Source of the DNA: CAYZPW01 sp964480475
GTDB lineage: Bacteria > B130-G9
Length of the DNA: 6,414 nt
Assembly (NCBI GenBank): GCA_964480475.1
Contig: CAYZPW010000137.1
Location: 1 to 6,414 of the forward strand
Direction: 5' to 3'
This document shows positions 1 through 6,414 of the stretch, piece after piece; within the stretch, counting starts at the first letter, position 1, and the number at the start of each line of letters is the position of its first letter. Under the pieces are notes generated by a model that did not search any database, was not told the DNA's origin, and saw only the letters and a list, made by a program, of their open reading frames with translations. The position numbers and the translations under genes were made by a program.

Positions 1-1427
1 CGCAGCGTCTCATTCTCCGGCGCATTGCGCTTGGCCTTCGGCGCCTTTTTGAACGTCGCGTTTGTCTTCGCCGCGGGTGGATAATCGATGCGCCTTCCCT
101 CAAAGATATCCTTGACCGTGAGGACCTGGAGACGGGGATGCTTGCCCCAGGGGGAGGTGTAGAAACCGGCGCTCGCCGCCTCGCTAACCATCTGCTTGGT
201 GCGCGTGTTGAGGGTGATCAGCACGCCAATCTCCGCGTCCTCGCGCTGAACCACACCCCACAAATCACGAACGTGTCCGACGCTCGTGTGACCAGCTTTT
301 ACGGACATAATGATCTGTTTGGTCTTGCCGGGCTTAGGCTCGTCGTGAAAGTACAGGCGGCCATCAATCCCCTTATCCGAGCCTTTCTTCTGCTCCGTTC
401 CTCTCGCTCCCACACGGCCCAGGACCCACCATTGAAATTGATATGGGTCTCGGTTGGCCAGCTCCTCTGCACTGGCCAGGTCCTTAGGCTCGCCCGCGAC
501 CTCGAACGCTGCCTGATCCCCAAACGCGTCGCGAAGCCGGTTCTTGATCAGCGTCACGGCCACGTGCGTTACGTCAATCCCAATCCAGCGGCGATTGAGA
601 CGTTGAGCGACGGCGACCGTCGTCCCACAACCGCAGAACGGGTCAAGGACTAAGTCACCCTCGTTGCTGCTGGCCTTGATAATTCGCTCCAAAAGAGCCT
701 CCGGCTTCTGTGTCGGATAGCCGAGGCGCTCCTTGGACACTGTGGACAACATGGGTATCTCGAATACATCGTCCATCCCTTTGCCCCCGGGATGAAATAG
801 GTGCCTGCGCTTCTTGGCTATGACAGCCTCATAAGGCTCACGCTGGATGTTGAAGTTGAACTCCTGGCCCCCACTGTAAAAAAGCAGAATCTGATGCTTC
901 CTGGCCCAGCGCCTCGGAGTGGCGCCGCCGCTGTGGTAATGCCAGATCACCTCATTCTGAAAAGCCTCCGGTCCAAATACGGCATCCATGAGCAGTTTCA
1001 AATAGTGGCTCGCCGTGGGGTCGCAGTGAAGATAGATGCTGCCTGTTGGCTTCAGGACGCGCCGTAGTTCGACAAGCCGGGGCCCCATCATAGCCAGGTA
1101 AGCCATCATGTCGCTTGCGCCAAGTATCTTCCAGAATGCCTGCATGGTCTCGGAGACCCTACCCCCCGCCTCCACGATCTCCCGGTAGGCCCCGGCAGCC
1201 TCCGAGTCCCAACTCCAGGTATCCTCGAAAGCCTTTATCTGTGCTTTGGGCCGAGAGCCATTCTGTTCCTGAAAGAGAACGTTATAGTCCCGACTGCTTT
1301 TGAATGGCGGATCAAGATAAATGAGGTCTATTGCCTCATCGCTGACGTAACGTCGCAGGATATCTAGATTGTCGCCGCAGCAGAGCATGTTGTCAGTCAA
1401 CCAGTCCCTCCAAACACCATCGACCAT
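1..1427 (-). CDS. Beta-class DNA methyltransferase fused to Mrr-like nuclease domain (3' end cut by window edge)
   Basis: I translated this strand by hand: the frame is open from ATG at 1427 to the window edge, giving 475 codons with no stop. It is a site-specific DNA methyltransferase. Motif IV is YLDPPF (DPPF at residues 39-42), and the AdoMet-binding motif I is DPFCGCGTT at 262-270, preceded by a motif X-like TQKPEALLERII. This IV-to-I order is that of the beta class, so the target recognition region lies between them. DPPF rather than SPPY favours N6-adenine as product (inference). Residues from about 325 resemble an Mrr-like PD-(D/E)xK nuclease: GIDG (D355), then SVKAG (S375, K377), then REDAEIGVLITL and EAASAGFY. 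The Lys-rich tail is still open at base 1. The start is the first ATG after the hutI stop; its ribosome site (GTGGGAAA) is weak. Possible roles are a one-protein restriction-modification enzyme or an orphan methylase. The recognition sequence cannot be read from the protein. Confidence 0.9.
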   Translation of the reverse strand, partial: MVDGVWRDWLTDNMLCCGDNLDILRRYVSDEAIDLIYLDPPFKSSRDYNVLFQEQNGSRPKAQIKAFEDTWSWDSEAAGAYREIVEAGGRVSETMQAFWKILGASDMMAYLAMMGPRLVELRRVLKPTGSIYLHCDPTASHYLKLLMDAVFGPEAFQNEVIWHYHSGGATPRRWARKHQILLFYSGGQEFNFNIQREPYEAVIAKKRRHLFHPGGKGMDDVFEIPMLSTVSKERLGYPTQKPEALLERIIKASSNEGDLVLDPFCGCGTTVAVAQRLNRRWIGIDVTHVAVTLIKNRLRDAFGDQAAFEVAGEPKDLASAEELANRDPYQFQWWVLGRVGARGTEQKKGSDKGIDGRLYFHDEPKPGKTKQIIMSVKAGHTSVGHVRDLWGVVQREDAEIGVLITLNTRTKQMVSEAASAGFYTSPWGKHPRLQVLTVKDIFEGRRIDYPPAAKTNATFKKAPKAKRNAPENETL

Positions 1428-1457
1428 TTTCCCACGAGGATAAAGCCAAACAAAGCT

Positions 1458-2726
1458 TCACGCAAGTTGCCTGTCGCGGACGACGATGCGGCCATTCTTG
1501 ACGACAGTGTTGACCAGATTGCAGCCGAATTGGTATGGGATTTGAAGGGCATTGTCGGCGTCGAAGATGACGAGGTCAGCCTTCTTTCCTGCCTCGATGC
1601 TGCCGATCTTATCCGACATCCCGAGCGCGTGTGCAGCGTTCAGCGTGCAGGCGGCAATCGCCTCGTAAGGGTGCATCCGCATCATCGTGCAGGCAATCGT
1701 CATGATGATGGGCAGCGAGCGAATGTTGCACGAGCCGGGGTTGAAGTCGGTCGAAAGCGCGATCGGGAGTTCCGACTCGATCATCCGCCTCGCGGGAGCA
1801 TATCTCGACAGGCCCAGAAAAAGAACGCACCCAGGAAGCAGGACGCCCGCTATGTCGTGTGCAGAAAGCAGCTCGATGTCCCGCGCCGTTATCGCGTCAA
1901 GATGGTCGGCGGAGATCGCCCCCACCTCGGCCGCGAGGCCACACCCTCCGATCGAGGCGAACTGGTCGGTGTGGACCTTCGGGATGAGGCCGAACTGCTT
2001 CGCCTGATTCAGGACGAAGCGCGCCTCATCAACGGTGAACGCCCCTTCGTCGCAGAAGACGTCGCAGAACTTCGCAAGCCGCTGCTCCGCCACGTATGGG
2101 ATCATCTCCTCGAGAACCACCGACAGGTATTTGGACCTCGAGACGCCCTCCGGGACCGCGTGGGCGCCGAGAAATGTTGGCACGACTGTGCTCGTGTGGG
2201 TATCCCGAAGCTCCTGCATGACGCCCAGCATCTTGACCTCGGTCTCCAGGTCCAGCCCGTAGCCGCTCTTGCCCTCGACGGTTGTCGTGCCCAAGAGCAG
2301 CATCTGGTTCAGATGCACCCGTCCGATATCAACAAGCTCTTCATAAGAGACCTGGCGGGTGGCTCGCATGGAGCTCTTAATGCCCCCACCGGCCGCGGCT
2401 ATCTCGGCGTAGCTCTTTCCCTCGCACCGAGCAGCAAACTCCCCCTCCCGCGAGCCGCCAAAGACGAAGTGCGTGTGGCAATCGACGAGCCCCGGCAGAA
2501 CCGTCTTGCCCGTGCAATCGATGGTCTCGCTGGCGCCCTCACGGACCCCGTCCGGCAGCTCCGCCATAGGCCCCACCCACGCGATAGCATCCCCCTGTAT
2601 GACAACGGCGCCATCGCAAATGATGTCAAGCTCCCGCATCCCCACGCCTCGCTTGCACGCCTCCCCCGACTGGGAGACGGTTACCAACTCAGAGATATTC
2701 TTTAACAGAATACCGTCATTGCCCAT
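1458..2726 (-). CDS. hutI: Imidazolonepropionase
   Basis: HutI (EC 3.5.2.7) is a cytosolic amidohydrolase that opens 4-imidazolone-5-propanoate to N-formimino-L-glutamate, the third step of histidine degradation. The 422 residues are close to the usual family length. Visible marks are the metal-site HTH at 84-86 in VDCHTHFVFGGSREGEFAAR, the GKSYAEIAAAGGGI segment that follows it, GKSGYGL at 152-158, H189 in GAHAVPEG, H252 in KVHTDQF, SADH at 272-275, and D327 in STDFNPGS. H84, H86, H252 and D327 fit the metal ligands known for the family. The C-terminus carries the usual IGSIEAGKKADLVIFD segment. ATG at 2726 has GGAAG seven bases upstream, so the start is well placed. No hutH, hutU or hutG is in the window, so the rest of the pathway must be elsewhere. 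The gene appears intact. Confidence 0.97.
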   Translation of the reverse strand: MGNDGILLKNISELVTVSQSGEACKRGVGMRELDIICDGAVVIQGDAIAWVGPMAELPDGVREGASETIDCTGKTVLPGLVDCHTHFVFGGSREGEFAARCEGKSYAEIAAAGGGIKSSMRATRQVSYEELVDIGRVHLNQMLLLGTTTVEGKSGYGLDLETEVKMLGVMQELRDTHTSTVVPTFLGAHAVPEGVSRSKYLSVVLEEMIPYVAEQRLAKFCDVFCDEGAFTVDEARFVLNQAKQFGLIPKVHTDQFASIGGCGLAAEVGAISADHLDAITARDIELLSAHDIAGVLLPGCVLFLGLSRYAPARRMIESELPIALSTDFNPGSCNIRSLPIIMTIACTMMRMHPYEAIAACTLNAAHALGMSDKIGSIEAGKKADLVIFDADNALQIPYQFGCNLVNTVVKNGRIVVRDRQLA

Positions 2727-2727
2727 T

Positions 2728-2800
2728 AAGAAGCTTCCATCTAGTTAATTCACCACAGAGACACAGAGAAAAAGTGCAAGTGCCGAGCATGGAGCTTCTT
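2728..2800 (-). promoter_or_regulatory. Possible hairpin hiding the hutI ribosome binding site
   Basis: In hutI mRNA the segment AUGGAAGCUUCUU (bases 2740 down to 2728) contains the GGAAG ribosome site and ends next to the start codon. An upstream segment AAGAAGCUCCAU (2800 down to 2789) can pair with it over 12 base pairs with one bulged A, leaving a loop of 48 bases. If it forms, it would block ribosome access. The pairing is visible in the sequence; the regulatory role is inference, and such a pairing could arise by chance. Confidence 0.35.
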
Positions 2801-2866
2801 GAAGACGACCTGTCTTTTCCAGACCGCCTGCATCCCCTGCCTCCGCGCTCTCTGCGTCTCTGTGGT
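2752..2866. repeat. CCACAGAG-type imperfect inverted repeat
   Basis: The left arm (2752-2768) reads ACCACAGAGACACAGAG. The right arm (2850-2866) is its reverse complement with a single mismatch. The arms enclose 81 bases. This motif resembles intergenic repeats that I recall from many environmental bacterial genomes. The long loop makes a simple intrinsic terminator unlikely. Confidence 0.75.
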
Positions 2867-2885
2867 TCACACTCTGTGGTTCACA
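2858..2885. repeat. Perfect 14-bp tandem duplication (CTCTGTGGTTCACA x2)
   Basis: Two identical adjacent copies occupy 2858-2871 and 2872-2885. They overlap the right arm of the CCACAGAG inverted repeat, so that arm looks extended by tandem duplication. The second copy ends 10 bases from the ATPase stop codon. Confidence 0.9.
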
Positions 2886-2895
2886 CTTTGCTCTA

Positions 2896-3747
2896 TTATC
2901 TCCTCTTACGGGGGCGCTTATCGCGATAGCGGGATCCTTCCATCCAAATGTAAACCGGGTAGAGAGGGTTCGTGAACTTATACCATCCTAGCCCCCTTTC
3001 CTTCTCCTGAAGAATGACGCCCAGTTCTCTCATCCTTCTCAGAAAGTTGTGGAGAACCTTTTTGTCATCTACATTCAATTGCTCCTGAAGGTCTCTTTTG
3101 TTGAAACTGAGTGTCAACTGCTCTCCGAGTTTTCGAAGCGTTGAGATGTATCGCTCGCTACGAATTGCTTGATAGACCCTCGGCTCGAGATACTTCTGAC
3201 CCATTGTCTCGGCGGCGGCCATCAGTCCCTTTAGTACGTCGCCTTCGTCTATGAGATCACCCTTGTTCGCCGTGAATACAGCGTCGCCTATCTCCTGCAT
3301 GACAATCGGCAGGCCGCCTGAATACTCCACCAGTATTCCCATCGCCGAAGGTTCAACTCGCAATCCCACGCTCTCAAATGCTCTCGTAAAAAAGGCTTTG
3401 ACCTCATCATCAGAGAGTCCTTCTATCTTCACCACATTGAAAACTCTCATAAGCGAAGGCTGTTGTTCCCCTAGCTTGAATCTCATCTCCGGTATCGCGA
3501 CGGGCATAATGAACACGGGGAAATCCCTATAATGGAGCGCTATGTGGTCCACACAGCTTTTGTACCAATTTGCGAAATCGTGCGTTCTGCAAATCCCGTT
3601 TATGTCGTCCAAAACGATAAGAATGCCCCTTGTCTCGTCCTTTGTTCTCTCATTGATTCTGTTGATGGCCTCTGGAAAATCTCTAACCAGGTGAGGTAAA
3701 TCCGTCTTGGCCGCGTTGAACGCTAGAGAAACCGCAAAAAAACCCAC
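2896..3747 (-). pseudogene. STAND/AAA-type ATPase, C-terminal part (after frameshift)
   Basis: This is the larger part of an ATPase whose N-terminus lies in another frame at 3812-4099. The frame is open from 3885, just before the G9 run, so the GTG at 3747 is only a nominal start. Removing one G joins the parts into 400 residues, and the newly read stretch (VTALEELVRRVFERIANEA and onward) continues smoothly. Seen here: Walker B GILIVLDDI (DD at 164-165 in joined numbering), a sensor-like PVFIMPVAIPE, GGLP at 261-264 typical of STAND ATPases, and a winged-helix-like region at about 317-379 (NKRDLQEQLNVDDKKVLHNF, then LRRMRELGVI). The C-terminus is basic (RDKRPRKRR). Without Walker A this part alone should not bind ATP. 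It is AT-richer than its neighbours. Substrate and role are unknown; relatives act as signalling or DNA-linked switch ATPases. Confidence 0.85.
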
Positions 3748-3811
3748 TTGTTGTATGCGCCCGCCGAATATGTCGGCGATCTTCTCGAACCACCGCCGAG
3801 CATTAGCTTCA

Positions 3812-4099
3812 TTAGCGATTCGCTCGAATACCCTCCGGACGAGTTCTTCTAGAGCAGTTACCCCCCCCCAAGAGAACGTGAACGGTCAGCAAGTTGTACC
3901 TTTTAACAGCCAGGTCTCTCACGTAACGGGCAAGCGAGCTCTTGCCTATCCCTCTTTCGCCGACCAAGAAGACGTTCTGCTGCCTCCCGGATGCAGCCCG
4001 CCTAACAGAAGTGAGGATCTCTTCAATTTCCCTTTGCCGACCAACGAAGAACTCATAAGGCACCGGGCTACCCGGTGTGAACGGACTTTCTTGCTTCAT
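3812..4099 (-). pseudogene. STAND/AAA-type ATPase, N-terminal part with Walker A (before frameshift)
   Basis: This is the start of the ATPase that continues at 2896-3747. ATG at 4099 has a strong AAGGAG eight bases upstream. The opening PYEFFVGRQREIEEIL is the usual F-x-GR-x-x-EI entry to an AAA_16/STAND domain. Walker A is GERGIGKSS at 47-55 (K53). After VHVLL at the G9 run the frame gives LGGGNCSRRTRPEG and then stops, which looks like out-of-frame sequence. It could be a true mutation, a phase-variable off state, slippage-dependent expression, or an assembly error; the sequence alone cannot decide. The upstream gene ends 78 bases before this start with no terminator seen between, so co-transcription is possible. 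Confidence 0.85.
3861..3869 (-). repeat. Run of nine G on the coding strand at the ATPase frameshift
   Basis: The plus strand has nine C in a row, so the mRNA has nine G. Eight would keep the ATPase in frame across the run. Runs of this length are prone to slipped-strand length changes and also to sequencing error. Confidence 0.95.
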
Positions 4100-4107
4100 A
4101 GGATCAG

Positions 4108-4113
4108 CTCCTT
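4108..4113 (-). promoter_or_regulatory. Strong ribosome binding site of the ATPase
   Basis: AAGGAG on the minus strand lies eight bases before ATG at 4099. It fixes the start of the ATPase and shows that the gene keeps a good translation signal despite its frameshift. Confidence 0.85.
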
Positions 4114-4177
4114 CTCATTCTCACAAGCACCGAAGATGGGACTTGAGCATCTAAACAGCGAAGAGAGGAAGGACGGT

Positions 4178-6414
4178 TCACGGCATGAGGCAGCCGGTGT
4201 CGCCGGCGGTCATGTCGATGCCGACGCCGGTCTCGTCGGACACCCAGAATCTGTCGTTGCCCTTGGTTGTGTAGGCGTCGATTCCGTCAGCATCGACGAA
4301 TATACCGAGCGGCCTCCGAAGCCCTATGTCGTAAGGTCCGGCATACCCCAAGCACGCAACATCGATCTGGCTGTAGAGGTCATTGCCGGCGTTGTCGAGC
4401 AGGACGCCAACGCCGTCGCCGCCGTGGCCCATAGCATACCAGCCCTTGGCGGAGTAGTAATCGTCGCCCATCACATCGACCACAATGCCGACCGAGGCGT
4501 CGAGCCCGTGCCCGATCCCAACTATCCAGCTCCAGTATTCGTCGTTGCCCGCCTCGTCAACGAGGATGCCAACGCTGTTGTGGATACCGGCGCCGATAGA
4601 ATAGCGCCTCGCCACATAGACGTCGTCGCCAGCCTTGTCATCGAGAATGCCCGTTGCGAACCAGTAGCTTGAGCCTTGTGCGAAGTAGTCGCCGAGGTAG
4701 TAGTCGTTACCCGCCCCATCAGTGAGGATGCCGATTCCGCCGGCGCCCTGCCAGTATTCCTGGTCCCGACGCGGTCCGAAGCCAAAACCCTGGCCCATGC
4801 AGACGTAGCGCTCCTGGCCGGGGTTCGGCTCTCTGAAATCGACGTCAACGCCGCCTACGAAGTAGAAATCGTCGCCCTCCCTGTCCCGAAGGACGCCGGA
4901 GCCGAACGTGAAGCCAAAGCCCTGCGCATACTCGGGCGAGAAGTAGATGTCATTGCCTGACTCGTTGCTCAGAAGCCCGATTCCACATGCGGCGGCGCCT
5001 TGCGCCATCTCGTGGCCGAGAAACACGTCATCGCCAAAGACGTCCCGCAAGATACCTACGCCGAACGTCGAGGCGCCCTGGCAGTGGTCTGGGGCCATAT
5101 ATAGATCATCGCCAAAGAAGTCTATCAGGACGCCGATACCAAAGAGGCCCCATCCCTGACATCCGGTGCTGCTCGATTGATACGTGTCATCGCCCGAGAG
5201 ATCGATGCTGACGGAAATCGGCGTATCGTCGCCCGCTGCTCCCGCCGTGCGGCCTTCGTAGAGATCGTTGCCACCGATATCGACCAGAAGCGCATTTCTC
5301 TCTCGCACGCCGTTAGTGTTCCTGTCGAAGACGTTGTCCCCGGCGCCGCCAACCATGACGAAACCGATCGGCGTGTCGAACTGAAAGACAATCTCATCCA
5401 TCGACGAGTCATAGACATTCGCGAAATAGTCCTCAGCGCGCTTCATACCGGAAAGGAGCGTGGTCGCGCCGCTCAGGAGCTGCTCGAAGTCAACGTTGTC
5501 ATCCCACTCGTCGAAGACGCCGCTCAAGAAGGCCCCCGTGTAGTAGCAGAGCGGATAAGAGTTGAGGACGTTGCTGTAGATCTGATCTCTTACGTAGGGT
5601 GTGACATCCGCGAAAGCCTGGTCGAGATCGGTCGAGGCGTCGTCCATGGCGTATAGGATCATCGCCATCGCCTGACGGAGCTCCAGGGATAGATTCGCCG
5701 CCTGCGCAGCGAGTTCGTCACGTTGCGAGGGCGAAAGCGTCTCGTGATTGCTGGTGTAAACCTGAACGATCGCGTCCTGAAGCGGCGTGTCGGAAAGGAA
5801 GTGGTTGTAGTTGGCGGGCAGAATAGTGGGACCAAGCGGAGAGGCCGCTGTCAGCACATATTCCTGCAACTCCTGGTCCTCGAACATGATCTGGTCGGTG
5901 AGGTCCTTTGCAAAGGGCGGCCCAGCGAAAGCGTCGTCCAGGACCTTTTCAGTTATACTTAGGACGCACTTCTCGATGTAGGGATATGGGCCGTAGTAAC
6001 CCTCCGTTGGCCTGTCGAGGCTCTTGCGGTCCATGCACATCGTCTTGAGGGCCATATCGACCGCGTTGGGTTCAGACACGGTCAGCCGCCGCCCGGGGTC
6101 CATTCCGAATCTGTCGAAATGGATGAGAGAATCCGCGGGCCTTTCGAGTCGTGCGGACGAGCCGCGGGACGCGCCGGCATCCAAAGGGTCGCGGTCTGGG
6201 AAAGAGTTCCGTCTCCTGTTCGTATCGACCGCGAAGAGAACACCTCCACAGTTCCCGAAGTAGGCTGTGCCATCGCCAGTAACAGCAACGCCGCCCAGAA
6301 TAGGTTTGCCGGTCAGCGTGGTTTCGCCTATCTTAACCCCTGTGTCGAATGACCAGGGAGGCTCAGAAGCCAGCGAAAGGCCGTAAACCTTGTGGTTGCT
6401 TACGCCGAAATAAA
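4178..6414 (-). CDS. Beta-propeller / Asp-rich repeat protein (5' end outside window)
   Basis: The frame is open from the right edge to the stop at 4178 (744 residues visible). A TTG at 6184 is a possible start, but the frame runs upstream without a stop and encodes clear protein, so I treat the gene as 5'-partial. Positions below count from that TTG. Upstream (6224-6412) is one PQQ-like propeller blade: WSFDTG, then GGVAVTGDGTAYFGNCGGVL and FAVD. A linker of about 50 residues rich in Arg and Asp follows. Residues about 45-270 look mainly helical, acidic and unfamiliar. Residues 302-638 hold about 12 repeats with the core DxxGDDxY. The visible part has no obvious transmembrane segment; any signal peptide would lie outside. 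An extracellular or envelope place would suit the propeller and Asp-rich repeats, but that is inference. I know no named family for the repeats. A fusion of two genes through a lost stop cannot be excluded. Confidence 0.85.
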   Translation of the reverse strand, partial: YFGVSNHKVYGLSLASEPPWSFDTGVKIGETTLTGKPILGGVAVTGDGTAYFGNCGGVLFAVDTNRRRNSFPDRDPLDAGASRGSSARLERPADSLIHFDRFGMDPGRRLTVSEPNAVDMALKTMCMDRKSLDRPTEGYYGPYPYIEKCVLSITEKVLDDAFAGPPFAKDLTDQIMFEDQELQEYVLTAASPLGPTILPANYNHFLSDTPLQDAIVQVYTSNHETLSPSQRDELAAQAANLSLELRQAMAMILYAMDDASTDLDQAFADVTPYVRDQIYSNVLNSYPLCYYTGAFLSGVFDEWDDNVDFEQLLSGATTLLSGMKRAEDYFANVYDSSMDEIVFQFDTPIGFVMVGGAGDNVFDRNTNGVRERNALLVDIGGNDLYEGRTAGAAGDDTPISVSIDLSGDDTYQSSSTGCQGWGLFGIGVLIDFFGDDLYMAPDHCQGASTFGVGILRDVFGDDVFLGHEMAQGAAACGIGLLSNESGNDIYFSPEYAQGFGFTFGSGVLRDREGDDFYFVGGVDVDFREPNPGQERYVCMGQGFGFGPRRDQEYWQGAGGIGILTDGAGNDYYLGDYFAQGSSYWFATGILDDKAGDDVYVARRYSIGAGIHNSVGILVDEAGNDEYWSWIVGIGHGLDASVGIVVDVMGDDYYSAKGWYAMGHGGDGVGVLLDNAGNDLYSQIDVACLGYAGPYDIGLRRPLGIFVDADGIDAYTTKGNDRFWVSDETGVGIDMTAGDTGCLMP
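4271..5281 (-). repeat. About 12 coding repeats of 26-27 residues, core D-x-x-G-(D/N)-D-x-(Y/F)
   Basis: Counting from the TTG at 6184, the D-position of the core falls at residues 302, 328, 355, 381, 407 (N here), 434, 489, 516, 543, 570, 597 and 631. Spacing is 26-27 except for one long insert (434-489) and a 34-residue last step. Between cores sits a (A/C)QG or GxG element and a G-(I/V)-G-(I/V)-L strand. The regular period suggests a beta-solenoid, and the acidic turns could bind calcium. Both are inferences. The copies differ in sequence, so recent duplication is unlikely. Confidence 0.9.

Larger units (their letters stand above)
2727..2895. other. Intergenic spacer upstream of hutI with repeat elements
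   Basis: These 169 bases separate the ATPase stop from the hutI start. They hold the CCACAGAG inverted repeat, the 14-bp tandem duplication and a possible leader hairpin, each listed separately. I saw no convincing -35/-10 pair. The best candidate for hutI is a TTGCAC on the minus strand, which has no good -10 at the right distance. I saw no compact GC-rich hairpin plus T-run that would make a standard terminator for the ATPase. Confidence 0.8.

Noticed and set aside
888..893. Suspected frameshift at a run of six A inside the methyltransferase
   Set aside because: Recounting the bases shows the frame continues correctly (ILLFYSGGQEF), and no stop occurs from 1427 to the window edge.
1467..2705. 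Long plus-strand reading frame of 412 codons opposite hutI
   Set aside because: It is antisense to a clear HutI with all catalytic residues, and its translation is Arg- and Asp-rich with no recognisable domain; a GC-rich shadow.
4100..4177. Possible terminator or promoter between the repeat protein and the ATPase
   Set aside because: Apart from the ribosome site I found no stable hairpin with a T-run and no good promoter pair in these 78 bases.
3707..4672. Plus-strand reading frame of 321 codons across the ATPase start and the end of the repeat protein
   Set aside because: It runs antisense to two separate real genes and shows no domain.
4271..5281. Regular spacing that might suggest a CRISPR array or DNA satellite
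   Set aside because: The regularity is at protein level with a 78-81-base period; the DNA copies are divergent and lie inside an open frame.
6082..6288. Minus-strand 68-codon frame overlapping the propeller/repeat protein
   Set aside because: It overlaps a longer frame with a clear propeller blade and has no recognisable content.

Overview
This window looks like bacterial chromosome, probably from an uncultivated environmental lineage. I base that on the gene types (HutI, a solo DNA methyltransferase-endonuclease, a P-loop ATPase, a beta-propeller/Asp-rich repeat protein) and on CCACAGAG-type intergenic repeats. I cannot name a phylum. All recognised genes are on the minus strand, so transcription runs from the right edge to the left edge. 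The long plus-strand reading frames are antisense shadows of these genes.

Layout, in the direction of transcription. (1) 6414 to 4178: the 3' part of a large protein whose start is outside the window. It has one visible blade of a PQQ-like beta-propeller, a linker, a mainly helical middle region, and about 12 copies of a 26-27-residue repeat with the core D-x-x-G-(D/N)-D-x-(Y/F). (2) 4099 to 2896: a STAND/AAA-type ATPase with Walker A, Walker B, a GLP motif and a C-terminal winged helix. It is split by one extra base in a run of nine G, and removing one G restores a 400-residue protein. (3) 2895 to 2727: a 169-base spacer with an imperfect inverted repeat of the CCACAGAG type, a perfect 14-bp tandem duplication, and a possible hairpin covering the ribosome binding site of the next gene. 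(4) 2726 to 1458: hutI, imidazolonepropionase of histidine degradation, apparently intact. (5) 1427 to 1: a beta-class DNA methyltransferase with a C-terminal Mrr-like nuclease domain, cut off at its 3' end by the window edge.

The genes do not form one obvious pathway. HutI has no other hut gene beside it here, and the methyltransferase starts 30 bases after its stop. The ATPase is clearly AT-richer than its neighbours in the lines I sampled (about 42-47% GC against about 60-65% for hutI and the repeat protein), which suggests separate acquisition. The points most worth a second look are the propeller/Asp-repeat architecture, the G9 frameshift in the ATPase, and the structured leader of hutI. 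No tRNA, rRNA, CRISPR array or insertion sequence was seen, and no stretch above 300 bases lacks a gene.
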